DNA of 64,000 bases from Capitella teleta. Taxonomy: Eukaryota > Annelida > Polychaeta > Capitellidae. The DNA lies in NCBI GenBank assembly GCA_000328365.1, contig KB303021.1, positions 1-64,000 of the forward strand, in the 5' to 3' direction. The notes under the pieces were generated by a model. It worked only from the letters and a program-made list of their open reading frames with translations, was not told the DNA's origin and made no database searches. This document shows positions 35,687-46,982 of this stretch, piece after piece. The translations under genes were made by a program, and so were the position numbers. The stretch's first letter is position 1; every line of letters starts with the position of its first letter.

Positions 35687-35694
35687 ATATAATG

Positions 35695-37668
35695 ACACAG
35701 GCACACACCGATGGCAGGTGGTATTTCATTGGCTGCTATTTATAGTAACATTTAGTCAGCAAATACTCTGAATTCATTTTCACTCGCCTCGCCTTGTGAG
35801 CCATCTTGGGAATCAGAGTGACATCATGTGAAATCGAGTGAAATGGATGTACCAAAATAGGGGTGAGTTCTCATCGGTGTGCGCCGGAGACCAGTGAATT
35901 GCGCCACGTGGGTGTTCGCATCTGAACAACCGAAAGATCATAACGCACACAAGTGATAATATACATTCGCATGTTTGGTCGTCTTATGTAACAGCTGGGA
36001 GCCCCGTGGTTGAAGCTGTCAGTTCTTAGAATTGAATAAAGGTGAGATAACGGGGTTTATACGTCAATTCAGTCGGTTTAAAATTATATAAACGTTTCAC
36101 TTTACTATAAAAATACTCAAAATGACCGATCTTAAGCGAATAAATCCCTTTTGACCACCAAACACGAATTTATTCCCATGTAATCATAACGCTCTGACCA
36201 TACTATGAATGATACTTAATTTTGAAAATTCATAGCCGACATGCTACAGCCAGACAGGGGAGGTACGTAGACCTCGCCCGATTTATCTGTGCTAGATAGT
36301 TTAATAGTCTTCTGACCTGAGTTTTTCATCTCTGCTGTCAGGGGAGGTTGTGTTATAATGTGCGTCCATCGCGCTGCCTAATTTCAAAAAAAGGCAAAAG
36401 TGTATTTAATAATTCAATTGCCTTATAAATATGATAGTTATCTGATTTCCTTCTCAATCTCCAACTAAGATTTTCAATTCAACCCCCTTTCAAGAATGAA
36501 AGACAGTGAGGCCATTCATGTGGGCAAAATTATGCGGACAATCAAGAACTATATATATTGCGTCATGATAGCGAATGCCAGATCAGGCAGGTTAATTGCG
36601 GTCATGTCGCCGCTAATTTTCCTGAATTCTCACCTTTTCTAAAACGCGTCTCTTTCCTACTCTTCAGTGGAAGTTGACGCAGTTTAGTGAAATACCAGAG
36701 TTGAAATTTACATCTATAGACTTCTGAAGATTCTCGCTAAGGAGTAATGGCTGATCGGAGGGTTGTGTCAACAAAACTTGGCATGTTTATTTTTGTAATT
36801 TCTTTCTTTTGACTGTCTCTGGGTTGCTTCACTCAGAGCGGCCATTACACAATGCACAAGAGTGAACCGCTCTTCTTTTGATTCAGTGATTATTAGTACA
36901 CATGTAGTACTTTTGAATATTGACTCATTTCTAATTAGATCGAAGTGTAAGTTTAAGTATATGCAAGTATATCAAGTAGAAATCTGCACTTATTTGGAGC
37001 CATGCCCCCTCCCCCTGAATGTGATCAGCCTCAGATTTGTTACCAATCCATGCTTTAATTCTGCTCTTATGAAATTTATATTCTGACCTTGAGGGTTAAT
37101 CATAACGTTATTACTTTGAAGGTCAATGACATTGTTGTGAGATAAGAATTTTTTGCTTGTTCATTTATCATTGGGGAGGACATTGAACTAGTCTATTATC
37201 TATCAACAAGAGCACTGGGTAAATATATAAAGCCCTTAAGCGTAATCATTTCTCTTGAGTTCATCTGCTGCTGTGTCTGGTAAAGGCTCCTGTTTGTTTT
37301 CATAATAAATTATGATAATGAAGTTTATGCTTTGATTTTGTTTGCATATTCTGAACGCTTTTTGTTGGTCCGTTAATTGTTGTGTAATTCGATTATTGCT
37401 TTGTTACCAAACAGACATACACAGAATGAGAATCCTGGGAATTCATTTTCTTGTTTCGTATTCATCTCTGTTCATTTGATTACGTAGCATTAAACGATAC
37501 AAATATTTTGTGGTTTAGATGGAGTCCATCGCTTAATTCTAGGTTTGAGGCATCATTTTCCGTATTTTTGCTGATTTCTTTGATGATGAAAAAGTTGATT
37601 TTCCAGCGCATTTTTTGTTGTCATTCAGCTTTCTATCTTCGTACGCCACTCGTTTTCACTGTTCCATT
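35695..37668. other. Spacer left of DHDH
   Basis: Apart from copy 2 of the 65-bp repeat I recognise no gene. A possible 5' untranslated exon or promoter of DHDH must lie here, but I cannot place it. Confidence 0.4.
36232..36294 (-). repeat. Dispersed 65-bp repeat, copy 2 (inverted)
   Basis: Reads tagcacagataaatcgggcg on the minus strand, matching copy 1 (31891) closely over about 30 bases and more loosely to the end. A TA follows at 36293-36294. Confidence 0.75.
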
Positions 37669-39143
37669 ATGCCAGGTGAGCAGATTGCGGTGAATGGAAT
37701 GCACTCATTAACCTCTCCTATTGATAGCTACACGTTGGGGCATTGTCAGCGCTGGAGGCATCTCCAATGACTTTGCGGCGGCCATTCGCCAGTACCCCTC
37801 AACTGAAAATGAGGTCAGTTCCCTGCATCAGCATTTCTGATTGAAATACTTACCAAGAGTGATATCCGATTAATTATTAGAATCAGGAACCATGAATTAT
37901 ACATAGTGAATTATGCAATGATGATTTTAAAATCTTTGCTGCTTTTCGCAGATTGTTTGCATAGCAGCTCGTCAGTTGAAGTCAGCTGAAGAGTTTGCCA
38001 AGAAGTTCAACATCTTGAAGGCATACGGTTCATACAAGGAGCTGGCTGAGGATGAGAATGTTGGTAAGGCTGCATCTCCTCTCACTCAGCATGTTTACGC
38101 TTTCTGCCTGATTCAGATGTCGTTTACATCGGTGGCGTTGCAACTGCGCATGCTGCAGTCATGGAAATGATGCTGAAAGCCAAGAAGAACGTTCTTTGTG
38201 AGAAGCCAATCTGCCTGAACAGCCAGCAGTTGAGGAAGGTTATTAACCTCATGAAGGAGAACGATGTCTTTCTAATGGAGGTAGGTATTTCAACGATTTC
38301 CAATTTTCCATCAATCAATCAATTTAATAATTTTAGGCTTTTTGGAGTCGGTTTTTTCCTGTGATGAGTGACTTCCGCCAAGAATTGAATGCCCTTGGAG
38401 ATATTAAAGTGATCACTGTCAGTTTTGGGGCGGACATCCAGCACATCGATCGTCTGCGCTTGAAGGAGCTAGGTGGAGGGGCACTCTTGGACCTTGGCTG
38501 TTATGCTCTCATGTTTTCCAATTTTATTTTCGGCTGCGAGAAGCCAGAAAAAGTTGTAGCGTCAGGTCAGCTACTCGAAACAGGTCAGACGGCGAAGGTC
38601 AATTAAAAAGCATCCTCTGAATGTCTTCTCCCTCCCTTAGGAGTTGACCAACTGACCACAATCGCTTTGCATTATTCAAAGGGAAGAATGGTCAACATAA
38701 CGCTCTCCATCAACTGTTCACTGGACAATACTCTCAGAGTCTTTGGCCAGAACGGCTCTCTTGTTGTTAGTCTACTCTTTGCTCTCTCTTGTATACTGGG
38801 TACTTGATCAGTTTCTCTATGTGTCTCTCAGGTTCCTGATTTTTGGCATCCAACTGAGCTGATTGCCCCAAAGAAGACGTACAAATACGATTTGCCAAAA
38901 TCTTCATTCAAAATGAACTACGACCAATCGGAAGGTCTGGCTTATGAGGTGAAATGCGTTCGTGAGTGCCTCCTCAAAGGTAGAGTTCCTTTCAATTCTG
39001 AGTTAATTCCATTTTCCTTTTCGTGTTTGTTTGCAGGACATCGTGAATGTCCTCTGATGCCGTTAGACAACAGCGTGTGGGTTATGGAAATCATGGATGA
39101 AGTGAGGAGGCAAATTGGCGTTCACTTTGATGCTGATCATTAA
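37669..39143 (+). CDS. DHDH: Trans-1,2-dihydrobenzene-1,2-diol dehydrogenase-like oxidoreductase
   Basis: Eight exons (37669-37675, 37728-37813, 37952-38063, 38117-38280, 38337-38583, 38641-38765, 38832-38979, 39037-39143) join to 331 residues, close to the 334 of human DHDH. It is a Gfo/Idh/MocA-family NADP-dependent dehydrogenase. The Rossmann start is RWGIVSAGGIS, the cofactor/substrate motif CEKP has K98, and the family's catalytic segment GGALLDLGCY keeps D175 and Y179. DHDH oxidises trans-dihydrodiols of aromatic hydrocarbons, and D-xylose, in the cytosol. The first exon holds only seven coding bases; the next begins CTACACG after a ttgatag acceptor, giving MPATRWG. MsrB1 follows 440 bases downstream in the same orientation. 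Confidence 0.93.
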
Positions 39144-39310
39144 TCATGTAACCTGCCGCTTATTCAAGTTGTAAATGTCTTCAAGATTCTGCAGATCAAA
39201 TCAGTTGAGTTTCATGTCAAGTATTCAATTTTGTCATTCACTTCAATTGTTCAGCATATATGTTATTGGTTGTTCAGTGAAAACAATTTTTGATCACTAT
39301 ATTTGGAATT

Positions 39311-39316
39311 AATAAA
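39311..39316 (+). terminator. DHDH poly(A) signal
   Basis: AATAAA 168 bases after the DHDH stop. It leaves only about 270 bases for the 3' end and the promoter of the next gene. Confidence 0.7.
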
Positions 39317-39583
39317 AATGATATTTTCGATTATATATTCAGGTGTTGTTTTTGGATAGAGCCCCGATTCATTCATTGAGGAAGTAGGTCAGAGCACATA
39401 CGGGTGATTGCTCCAGCATACACGTGCCATCATCAATCCAATGATGAGCTGTTTTATTCTGTGTATAATCGCCATTATCACCAGCATCATCTGTGTTTCC
39501 TGCAATACCTGCATAATTTGTGTTTTAACAGGATATTTTCCTATTTGTTTCATTTGTTCAGGTGAAATTTGCACAACGCAGAT

Positions 39584-40261
39584 ATGTCGTTCTGCAGTTG
39601 GGGCGATTCAGAGAAATACAAGGACCATTTTGAAGCAGGTAAGAAAGGAGTTTATCTTAACCTCATTTGACCTCAGCTGACATTCTTTTCTGCTGCTTTC
39701 TTGCAGGGATTTACGTCTGCAGTGAATGTGGTCACGAGTTGTTTTCCAGCAAGAAGAAGTATGAGCACTCCTCACCGTGGCCTGCCTTCACGGAGACCAT
39801 TCACGAGAACAGCCTTTCCAAGTACGAGGAATCTCCCAGAGCACTCAAGGTAAACGTCACGGCAGGAGGTTCTCCCAATCTGGAAGAGGCTTCCTACATG
39901 CTACCCTCTTTGGCTACATGATGATTCTCTCTTATTTGAGACTGCAGGGAATTCGATCATTCATTTCCAGGTACTGTGCGGAAAATGTAACAACGGATTA
40001 GGACATGAGTTCCTAGGAGGAGGTCCTGATGAAGAGAAGTCGCGTTTCTGAATATTCAGCGAGTCTCTCCGCTTTATTCCGAGCAAGGGTAAGGAGTTCG
40101 CACAAGTTCATCTCTCTGTTTCATAATTATAGAGAAGTATTGTAGAGTTGTTTTCTTTGGATTATATTCCATGATGAGGATATGAATTATGTGAAGCTGT
40201 CAAATACAAAATGTCTTACGATTTATTTTCAGATGTGAAGGCGACTGAGACCAAGCAGTGA
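39584..40261 (+). CDS. MSRB1: Methionine-R-sulfoxide reductase B1, selenoprotein
   Basis: Four exons (39584-39638, 39707-39849, 39971-40088, 40233-40261) give 114 residues including one in-frame UGA. It has a single SelR domain: zinc-binding pairs CSEC and CGKC, the signature [17 protein letters not shown], and the active-site segment [15 protein letters not shown] (40049-40051, residue 93) stands exactly where mammalian MsrB1 has selenocysteine, and the reading frame continues for 21 conserved-type residues to a TGA at 40259-40261. The enzyme reduces methionine-R-sulfoxide with thioredoxin and in vertebrates also acts on oxidised actin. The start MSFCSWG corresponds to the mammalian MSFCSFF. 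Ordinary gene callers would truncate it at the UGA. Confidence 0.93.
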
Positions 40262-40278
40262 GTCCGTTTCCCCTGATC

Positions 40279-40365
40279 GTCTCTTTGAGTTTCACCCATG
40301 AAGTCGTTGGACCAAAAGCTGTCGGCTAATCTTTCGATGGAATTAATTGTGAGGCAAAAGGAGAC
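40279..40365 (+). promoter_or_regulatory. Candidate SECIS element in the MsrB1 3' UTR
   Basis: The basal helix gtctcttt (40279-40286) can pair with 40358-40365. The core has ATGA at 40298-40301 opposed by GAT at 40336-40338, which allows the tandem G-A quartet. An upper stem with bulges leads to an apical loop opening with AAAA (40314-40317), 12 bases after the ATGA. Position, 18 bases after the stop, and architecture fit a eukaryotic SECIS. The folding was done by hand, so details of the bulges are uncertain. Confidence 0.7.
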
Positions 40366-40395
40366 GCTGCCTTAATTTTGAGAATGTTAATGTTG

Positions 40396-40401
40396 AATAA
40401 A
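40396..40401 (+). terminator. MsrB1 poly(A) signal
   Basis: AATAAA 135 bases after the stop, directly after the SECIS candidate. Confidence 0.7.
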
Positions 40402-41835
40402 AGTTTATTCTTCTCATTCATTGTCTTAAATTACCGGTACGTTTCTTTTCCGTGTATTATTTAATTCTGATGGAGACAAATTTAGAAACTCGTCATGACC
40501 TTTCGTGTCTTCAGTTTGGACCATCGAATGATTCCCACAGATTTCCAAAAACGAACAGCTGCAGAAAGAAAACCATCATCCGGGATCAAAGTGAACTGCA
40601 GCATCTTAAAGAACCTTATTTGTCACACAATATCCCCTTTTTGAAAAATGGCTCCAATTTGAATGCAAACGTGTTTCATATTTATATAACTATTAATAAT
40701 TATACAGATTTCCAAGTGTCGAAGATGACTGGTGAGAAGTCAGGGCGCGTTATTAGCATTATGATTTATAAATTTAAATTAGCGTTTTTTAACGCAATTA
40801 AATTGGTTATTGTAACATTGTTCGATTAAATTATCGTCGGTACAAATTATCAAATCGTACCTAGATCAAAAGTAAAAAGAAAAAGAAAGAGGGATACTTT
40901 TACTAGTATTTGTCTGACACTAAGTCTAGAACTTTTCGATTGATTAAATTACACTTTTACTGATAATCACTTAAAGTACTGCCCAACCCACATTTCATAA
41001 AATAATTTGCATTGGCCTCTGGTAACACTACATCCATTATGCGAGTACTGATTGTCTATTGCTTTTGCTGAGCTGAAAATTGAATGGAATTAGATTAATT
41101 AGAATTGTAATTATTTACATGTATAATACAGAAGTTGGCATATATAAGATAAAACAAAATGTTATTGGTGATGATGACCATATAAGGTGCGTTATGATGA
41201 TATTGTATTCATCACTCACTCACAATATTCTGATCAGTTTTGCATCATTTGCATGGTTTCATTGCATTTCTTGTTATGCTAACTTTGTCTTCATTCAAGT
41301 TCTGATATCAGTGAGAAATTATTTTAATCATTTCCTCTGCCCGTCTGAAGTTATTATTTTCCATTCAACTGACCTTTTTAACAGTGTGTTTTCTTCTGTT
41401 GTTTTTCACATGGAATTCACCTGCGTTATGATTGTAAATTACAATCATGATTCATTCTATACATAATAATGCATCTGTGACTTTGCAGTGCTCCCAACTG
41501 CATAAAAAGACCGGGTGCTGTGTGTTACTGTCTATGGTAGCATGCATGATAAAAGCCCCTTGGGGTCCATAGAAAAAGAGTCCCCGGTTTCTGTTCGGGC
41601 GTTCATGTAACGCAACTGAGTGTTGGCGGGGCGGTAAAACCACGATTGCCTTGCTTGCCTTGTCTCCAGTCTTCAGCTTTTACAGACTTTACTTGTCTGC
41701 AATCAATTAAAGAGCAACTGCTGAGCCAATTTAGCTGATGCGCATACTGGTTGGAACCAGTTATCTTTCAGAAAACACGAAGCGCAGATCAAATCGAGAG
41801 TGGATTTCCCCAAAGGGACATTTCTGTGTTGGAAG
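40402..41835. other. Spacer with a partial SINE
   Basis: AT-rich, with no gene recognised. It contains the SINE fragment at 41424-41645. The 128-codon frame at 41080-41466 runs into the SINE and shows no protein motif. Confidence 0.45.
41424..41645 (+). mobile_element. SINE, 5'-truncated copy
   Basis: Matches the body and 3' part of the SINE at 3174-3514 from 'cgttatgattgt.aattacaat' to 'gcggtaaaacca', with an internal difference before the 3' module. The pol III head is absent. Confidence 0.7.
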
Positions 41836-44761
41836 ATGATGGTGTTCAAAGCAGCCGCAATCCTGCTGCTCTGCTCTGCTCTGTGTATTCACGTCGATTG
41901 CCAGGTGTATGACAATCGGAATGCAGGCTTAACGGAAATACCCGAAGACATTCCTCTGGAGGTCACTCAGATTTACCTAGGAAACAATCACATAACAAAC
42001 ATTGGCCAGAATTCATTGAACAATTTCACAGAACTGAATCTGTTGGATCTTCATGAAAACAACATCAGCAAAATTCACGACGACGCTTTTGCTGCATTGG
42101 TTAATCTGAAGTTACTGCACTTGTATAGGAATGAGTTGGAAGAAATTCCAACTCTGCCAATTCCAACACTGGAGTTTTTGAACATTCACACCAACAAGAT
42201 AAGTAAAATCAACGATGGCGCGTTCGATGCATTGGTCAATCTGAACAAATTGTACATGTACCTGAATGATTTGGAAGAAATTCCATTATTGTCAATTTCG
42301 ACTCTGGAATATTTACACCTTGGCAGCAACAAGATCAGCATAATCAACGATGGTGCCTTTGATGAATTGGTCATCCTGAAAAGATTGTACTTGTACAACA
42401 ATCATTTGGAAGAAATCCCTGCGATGCATATTTCAACGCTGGAAGTAATGAGTTTTAGCCACAACAAGATCAGCAAAATCAACGATGGAATTTTTGATGC
42501 CTTGGTTAATCTAAAGAGATTGTACTTGTACGACAATGATTTGGAAGAAATTCCATTATTGCAAATTTCAACGCTGGAAAGGTTGGACCTTCACGGCAAT
42601 AAGATCAGGAAGATATACAAAGGTGCTTTTGATGGATTGGTCAATCTGAAAATGTTGTACGTGAACAGCAATGAGTTAAAGGCTGTTCCAACATTGCTAA
42701 CTTCAACTCTGGAATATTTAAACCTCGGCGGCAACAAGATAAGCAAGATCAATGATTCCGCGTTTGATGCTTTGGTCAATCTGCAACAATTGTACTTGGA
42801 CGGCAATGAGTTGGAAGAAATTCCAAAATTGCGAATTTCGACGCTGGAATATTTAAACCTAGGGGGGAACAGGATCAGCATACTCAGCGATGGCGCTTTT
42901 GATACATTGGTCCTTCTAAAAAGATTGTACTTGGACAGGAATGCGTTGGAAGCAATTCCAGTTTTGCTCATTTCAAAAGTGGAAATATTGAGTTTCAGCT
43001 CCAATAAGATCCGCATTATCAACGATGGAACGTTTGATGCATTGGTAAATCTAAAAACATTGTACTTGGACAACAATGAGTTGATGGCTGTTCCGACATT
43101 GCCATTTTCCAATCTGGAATACTTGAACTTAGGCGGCAACAATATCAGCATAATCAATAATGGCGCTTCGACTGTCAAAACTCTGCGCATCGACAACACC
43201 AGTATAGCAAGTCTCGCAGCAATATCTAAATTGTACCCTTCGTTAGAACATTTGAACGCCTCTTCCGACCCTCTTGGATCTAACAGTGCTGACGATCTGT
43301 ACACCTCAATCAAATCACTCACTAGAATACAAAGCATTGATCTACAATCCTGCGGCCTCACTTCTTTCCCTGACATTAGCCAGCTGAACAGTAGCATTGA
43401 ATTGTACATAAGCGGCAATCCGTTTGAATGTGACTGCAAAATGTTGTGGATGCAGAATTTCTCATCTTCCATCAGCGACTACGCTGCCATCCGGTGCGCA
43501 TCACCTGCTGAACATTCAGGGAAATTTTACGGTGAAATATCTGGGGATGATTTGTGCTCAGGTGAGTTTCTAATATCTCGTCTGGCCTCAGTGTCTCACC
43601 AGCCATTGATCTTTAAATCACAGCCCCAATTGATATATCATTCTCATCCACTGCTTTTTTTTTTATGACCAAAGCTTGTGATGTTGGATTCTACGGAGTC
43701 AATTGCGACGAAGAATGCGGTCGGTGCAAGAACGATACGTGCTCAGACGATGATGGTCACTGCTCGGTTGGCTGTCTACTCTGGTTCGTAGGCGACCTCT
43801 GCAAAGAAGAAATTGGTGAGTTTGCATCGATAATAATGTAAGAGGATATCAATTATAATTATGAATCCGCAGCACTTCCGTCGTTGGCTGGATCACATGC
43901 ATTTTTGAGGCGAGTGAACGAATCAGCTGTCGCAATCACTTGGACTCAGGATCCAAAGGTTCCAGACAAGCATGCAGAGTACTATGGCTATACGGTTGCA
44001 TATGCGGAGGGATCTGGGGACTTCGTTGATGGTCCGAGCGTCACTCACAATGCGTCGACTGTGAATCAAATTCTGATTGTTTCAAACATTTATGCATACA
44101 ACGAATACCGTTTCGAAATGCGGATATACAGAGGAATGGATGGAGAAAAAGAGTACGGTTGGGCATCAGGTACCACTCGCATCGAATCATCAACAGGTGA
44201 GAATTGCTACAGTATTGCTGACGGTCTGTTGCTTTGATTATTATTCTCTTTTACGTGCATTGCTTACATACCGGTGACCAATTGTCCCTCTGCAGGTGCT
44301 ACCAACATGAAATCTTCACCTGGCCAGGATGAAGTAAAAGCGAAATCATCGTCAGGTGAGAGACACGATAGCTCACATCGCTGGTAAATTGGTTATTTAT
44401 ATTCTTCGTAAGCATCACTTTGTTGTGACGCTCAACTTGCTGCTTACTTCTTGATTTGTCCATCACAGATGATACAAATGTTTTTACAGCCAATTGGGAA
44501 TTCTTTGCCCTTGGAGTCTGTGTTCTTCTCATTGTCATTCTCATTGTCATCGTTTTCGTTCTGCGCTTCAGACTGCAACAAGGTTTGTGTTAGATGATTG
44601 ACACAATTATTCCATTAATTCAAACTTTCTGGCTTATTTCAGGAAATTCTGAGCAAAATCAAGAACGCGTTCATCTTGAGGGTTCCGTAGCTGAAGATCC
44701 AACAACGCCAGGTAACACTGCTGGTCAACCGTCATCTGCGGTAAATTCTTCTCGGATATAA
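41836..44761 (+). CDS. LRR-EGF-FN3 single-pass membrane receptor
   Basis: Six exons (41836-43561, 43675-43815, 43873-44196, 44296-44355, 44469-44582, 44643-44761) give 827 residues. Order: signal peptide (FKAAAILLLCSALCIHVDC); about 20 leucine-rich repeats in one exon, of which seven tandem 45-residue double units start at residue 104 (each like IPLLSISTLEYLHLGSNKIS plus a second repeat); an LRR C-terminal cap with NPFECDCK (C532, C534); one EGF-like module (about 576-622, GFYGVNCDEECGRC); one fibronectin III domain (about 623-730); a Ser-rich stalk; a transmembrane helix at about 764-782; and a 45-residue tail without an ITIM or TIR domain. All five introns interrupt after the first base of a codon (phase 1), the hallmark of module shuffling. 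Cell-surface recognition or adhesion is inferred; no orthologue was recognised. ATG 41836 (or 41839) precedes the signal peptide directly. Confidence 0.88.
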
Positions 44762-45045
44762 ACCATTGGAGACCGAAGAAAGAAGGGATCTGGGTGACCC
44801 GCACATTGCAATCGAAAGGGGGATTTGATCATGAAGACAAGCCATTATCGTAGTGCGGAATTCTTACATCTTCGTGATCCGAGATTCATCTACCATGCAT
44901 ATTAATGTAAAACACAATCTATTCGAGCAATTTTCAAATGATCTGATCATCTATGCATTAGATGATCATATTACGCGGCTTATACACTGTACATGTAATC
45001 TGGGGTATGCATTTAATCGATATGATATTATCTCCCTTCACCTGC

Positions 45046-45077
<32 letters not shown>

Positions 45078-46002
45078 AAAGAAAAAAAAAAAAGGGTTTC
45101 ACTTGTAACTGTCCGTTAATTATGTACCTTTAACTTTTGTTAGACGATACATTTTTATGTGGAATTCCATTACATTAACCAGGGTAAGTAATAACTGCAT
45201 ATCATTGCATTTTTGTAGCGCCCAATAAATATCTAATTTGTCTTAGTCTACTTCTCGATTTAAACTTCGATCTGTCATTCGGCATTTCTATTATATTTGT
45301 TGTTGTATGATTAATGGGACATTATTTTTAAAGGCAAACAAATGAATCATTCTGGTGAAAATGCCTTGTCAAAAACACGAAAAGTCTGTCAAAAACACGA
45401 AATGCAAGAGGTAAATAAATTTATTTTTGCAATGATCGATTGCTTGAACATTGCCATGGCGACACGTGTTCATTCATTCACTCAGATATTGTGGCTGAGT
45501 TGTCGACATTTTTCCTTCCGAGAACACTGAATGGAGGAGGCGACCTACAAACAATCTTTTATCTGCGCTTCGGTCTCGATTTTGTTGTCTGTTAATAAGT
45601 CCGTTGATGTTACGTAACCGGTTTTCGTACCATGGGTGGATGCACATGGGAGACATAGTTATATAGTAAGGATAAAATTTACCGTCGACACTGCTTTGTT
45701 AAATTAATTAAAAATGAATCTTAATTTCACGAGGCTGCATGGCTGCTCGCTTGCAAAAAAAAAAAAAAAAAAAAAGGTTGATGTCGCGTTAGTGAACATT
45801 GTTTCTGGTGTATCAGCAAGCAGGGTCTTGTGGTGTTGTGTTTTTCACGTCTCCTTTACTCGTAGAAGGTCGCGGGTTCGAACCTCGCCATGACCTCGGA
45901 TTACTTTTTAATGTATTCTTTCTCTGCTTAAGTGCCAGTGCATGCAGCTATAGCCCATTCGACAGCGGTGATCTCTGGATGGTAACTCGCGGTTAAAAAC
46001 TG
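44762..46002. other. LRR-receptor 3' flank
   Basis: Holds an A/G-rich tract (45047-45093), a 21-base poly-A (45756-45776) and a tRNA-like B box with its surroundings. No gene was recognised. Confidence 0.4.
45800..45895 (+). mobile_element. tRNA-derived SINE head fragment
   Basis: The segment tactcgtagaaggtcgcggg is followed by ttcgaacct, a pol III B-box-like sequence in the context of a tRNA T arm. Pairing is too poor for a functional tRNA. A degraded SINE head or tRNA pseudogene is likely. Confidence 0.45.
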
Positions 46003-46165
46003 GAAGTGTTTCTGGCGTCTAAACCCGTGGGGATTGGCGGACCCGCTAAAAATCCTGTATTGAAATCATCTATTATGAATGCACCACCCTATTCAAAATT
46101 AGATTCCGTCCAGCAAAACCTAGTAAACTCAGCAAATTTACGCCGACATTCCGAGATGTTTGTTT
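46003..46165 (+). repeat. Dispersed repeat of about 155 bp, copy 2
   Basis: Plus-strand counterpart of the segment at 34239-34395. Shared words: ctggcgt, attggcgga, cctgtattgaaatcatctat, agcaaatttacgc. Confidence 0.7.
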
Positions 46166-46889
46166 CTAAGTGCAAGCGCACTCAGCCATTTGCCTCATTT
46201 GCATGATGTGTCAAAGGGAGCATACACTGAACACTTTTATATTACTTCGATCTTCGACTCTAGGCTTGGACAGAGCGCCTTTCTCGAAATTGATTTTGTG
46301 TACATGCAGTCTGTACCTGCATCAAATGGCGAAATGAGGTCGAACTGTGTTGAAAGGAATGCTTCAATAATATTTAAAGCTCTAGTTCTCCGCGTTGAAA
46401 TGATTGTGCATTTACAATAATCACTAGGACAAAAGTTTATGAATCGAACGAGGTGTACACGGTCTTAGCTTGGCATCTCGCTGTGGTTTAACAACTAATG
46501 GATTATGTACTCTTGAATCTTGCTAGAAGTTTGATTGAAGTGTGAAAGTGAAGACGAATTGCAGTAAGTCTAATTAATTCTAAATTTATAATTATTATAA
46601 TTGCATACTTTTCAACTGTGAGAGTGTGCGATAATGTGCACTCGAGCGATGCGGCCGCCGATTTTCCGGGAAATTATGAGCTTCTGCGCCGCCAGCTTGT
46701 CAAAACAAATACAGAGTATGGGTGTTTTAATGAGTATTCTCTCACTTTTCCAGGTCAATATTGTCATACTGTAGTGCATCTCATTGCATAATTACTATTT
46801 AGGATGTTTATTTAAGATGTTATTTAAAATCGGAATCCCGAAGGAACTATAAGGCGCATGTGAGGAGGAAAGCAGGATTTAAGTTACCC

Positions 46890-46982
46890 AAGGACCAGGT
46901 ATGTGGATGGCTTCGAGCCTTGGGTGGCCAGCTCCAAGCCCTTTCGAGGCGAGCACGCTAACCATTCGGCCACCACCTCATG
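46890..46982 (-). mobile_element. tRNA-Ser/Leu-like SINE head
   Basis: On the minus strand ggtggccgaatggttagcg is a good A-box/D-arm sequence, and ggctcgaagcc a weak B box about 50 bases on. The spacing resembles a tRNA with a long variable arm, but the stems do not close well, so a tRNA-derived SINE or pseudogene is the better call. Confidence 0.5.

Noticed and set aside
42591-43472. 293-codon minus-strand frame opposite the LRR exon
   Set aside because: It is the mirror of a strongly repetitive coding exon. Its own repeats follow the LRR period and it has no independent signal.
45800-46982. tRNA genes at 45.8 kb and 46.9 kb
   Set aside because: A- or B-box-like words are present, but the acceptor and anticodon stems do not pair, so they are listed as SINE-type fragments.
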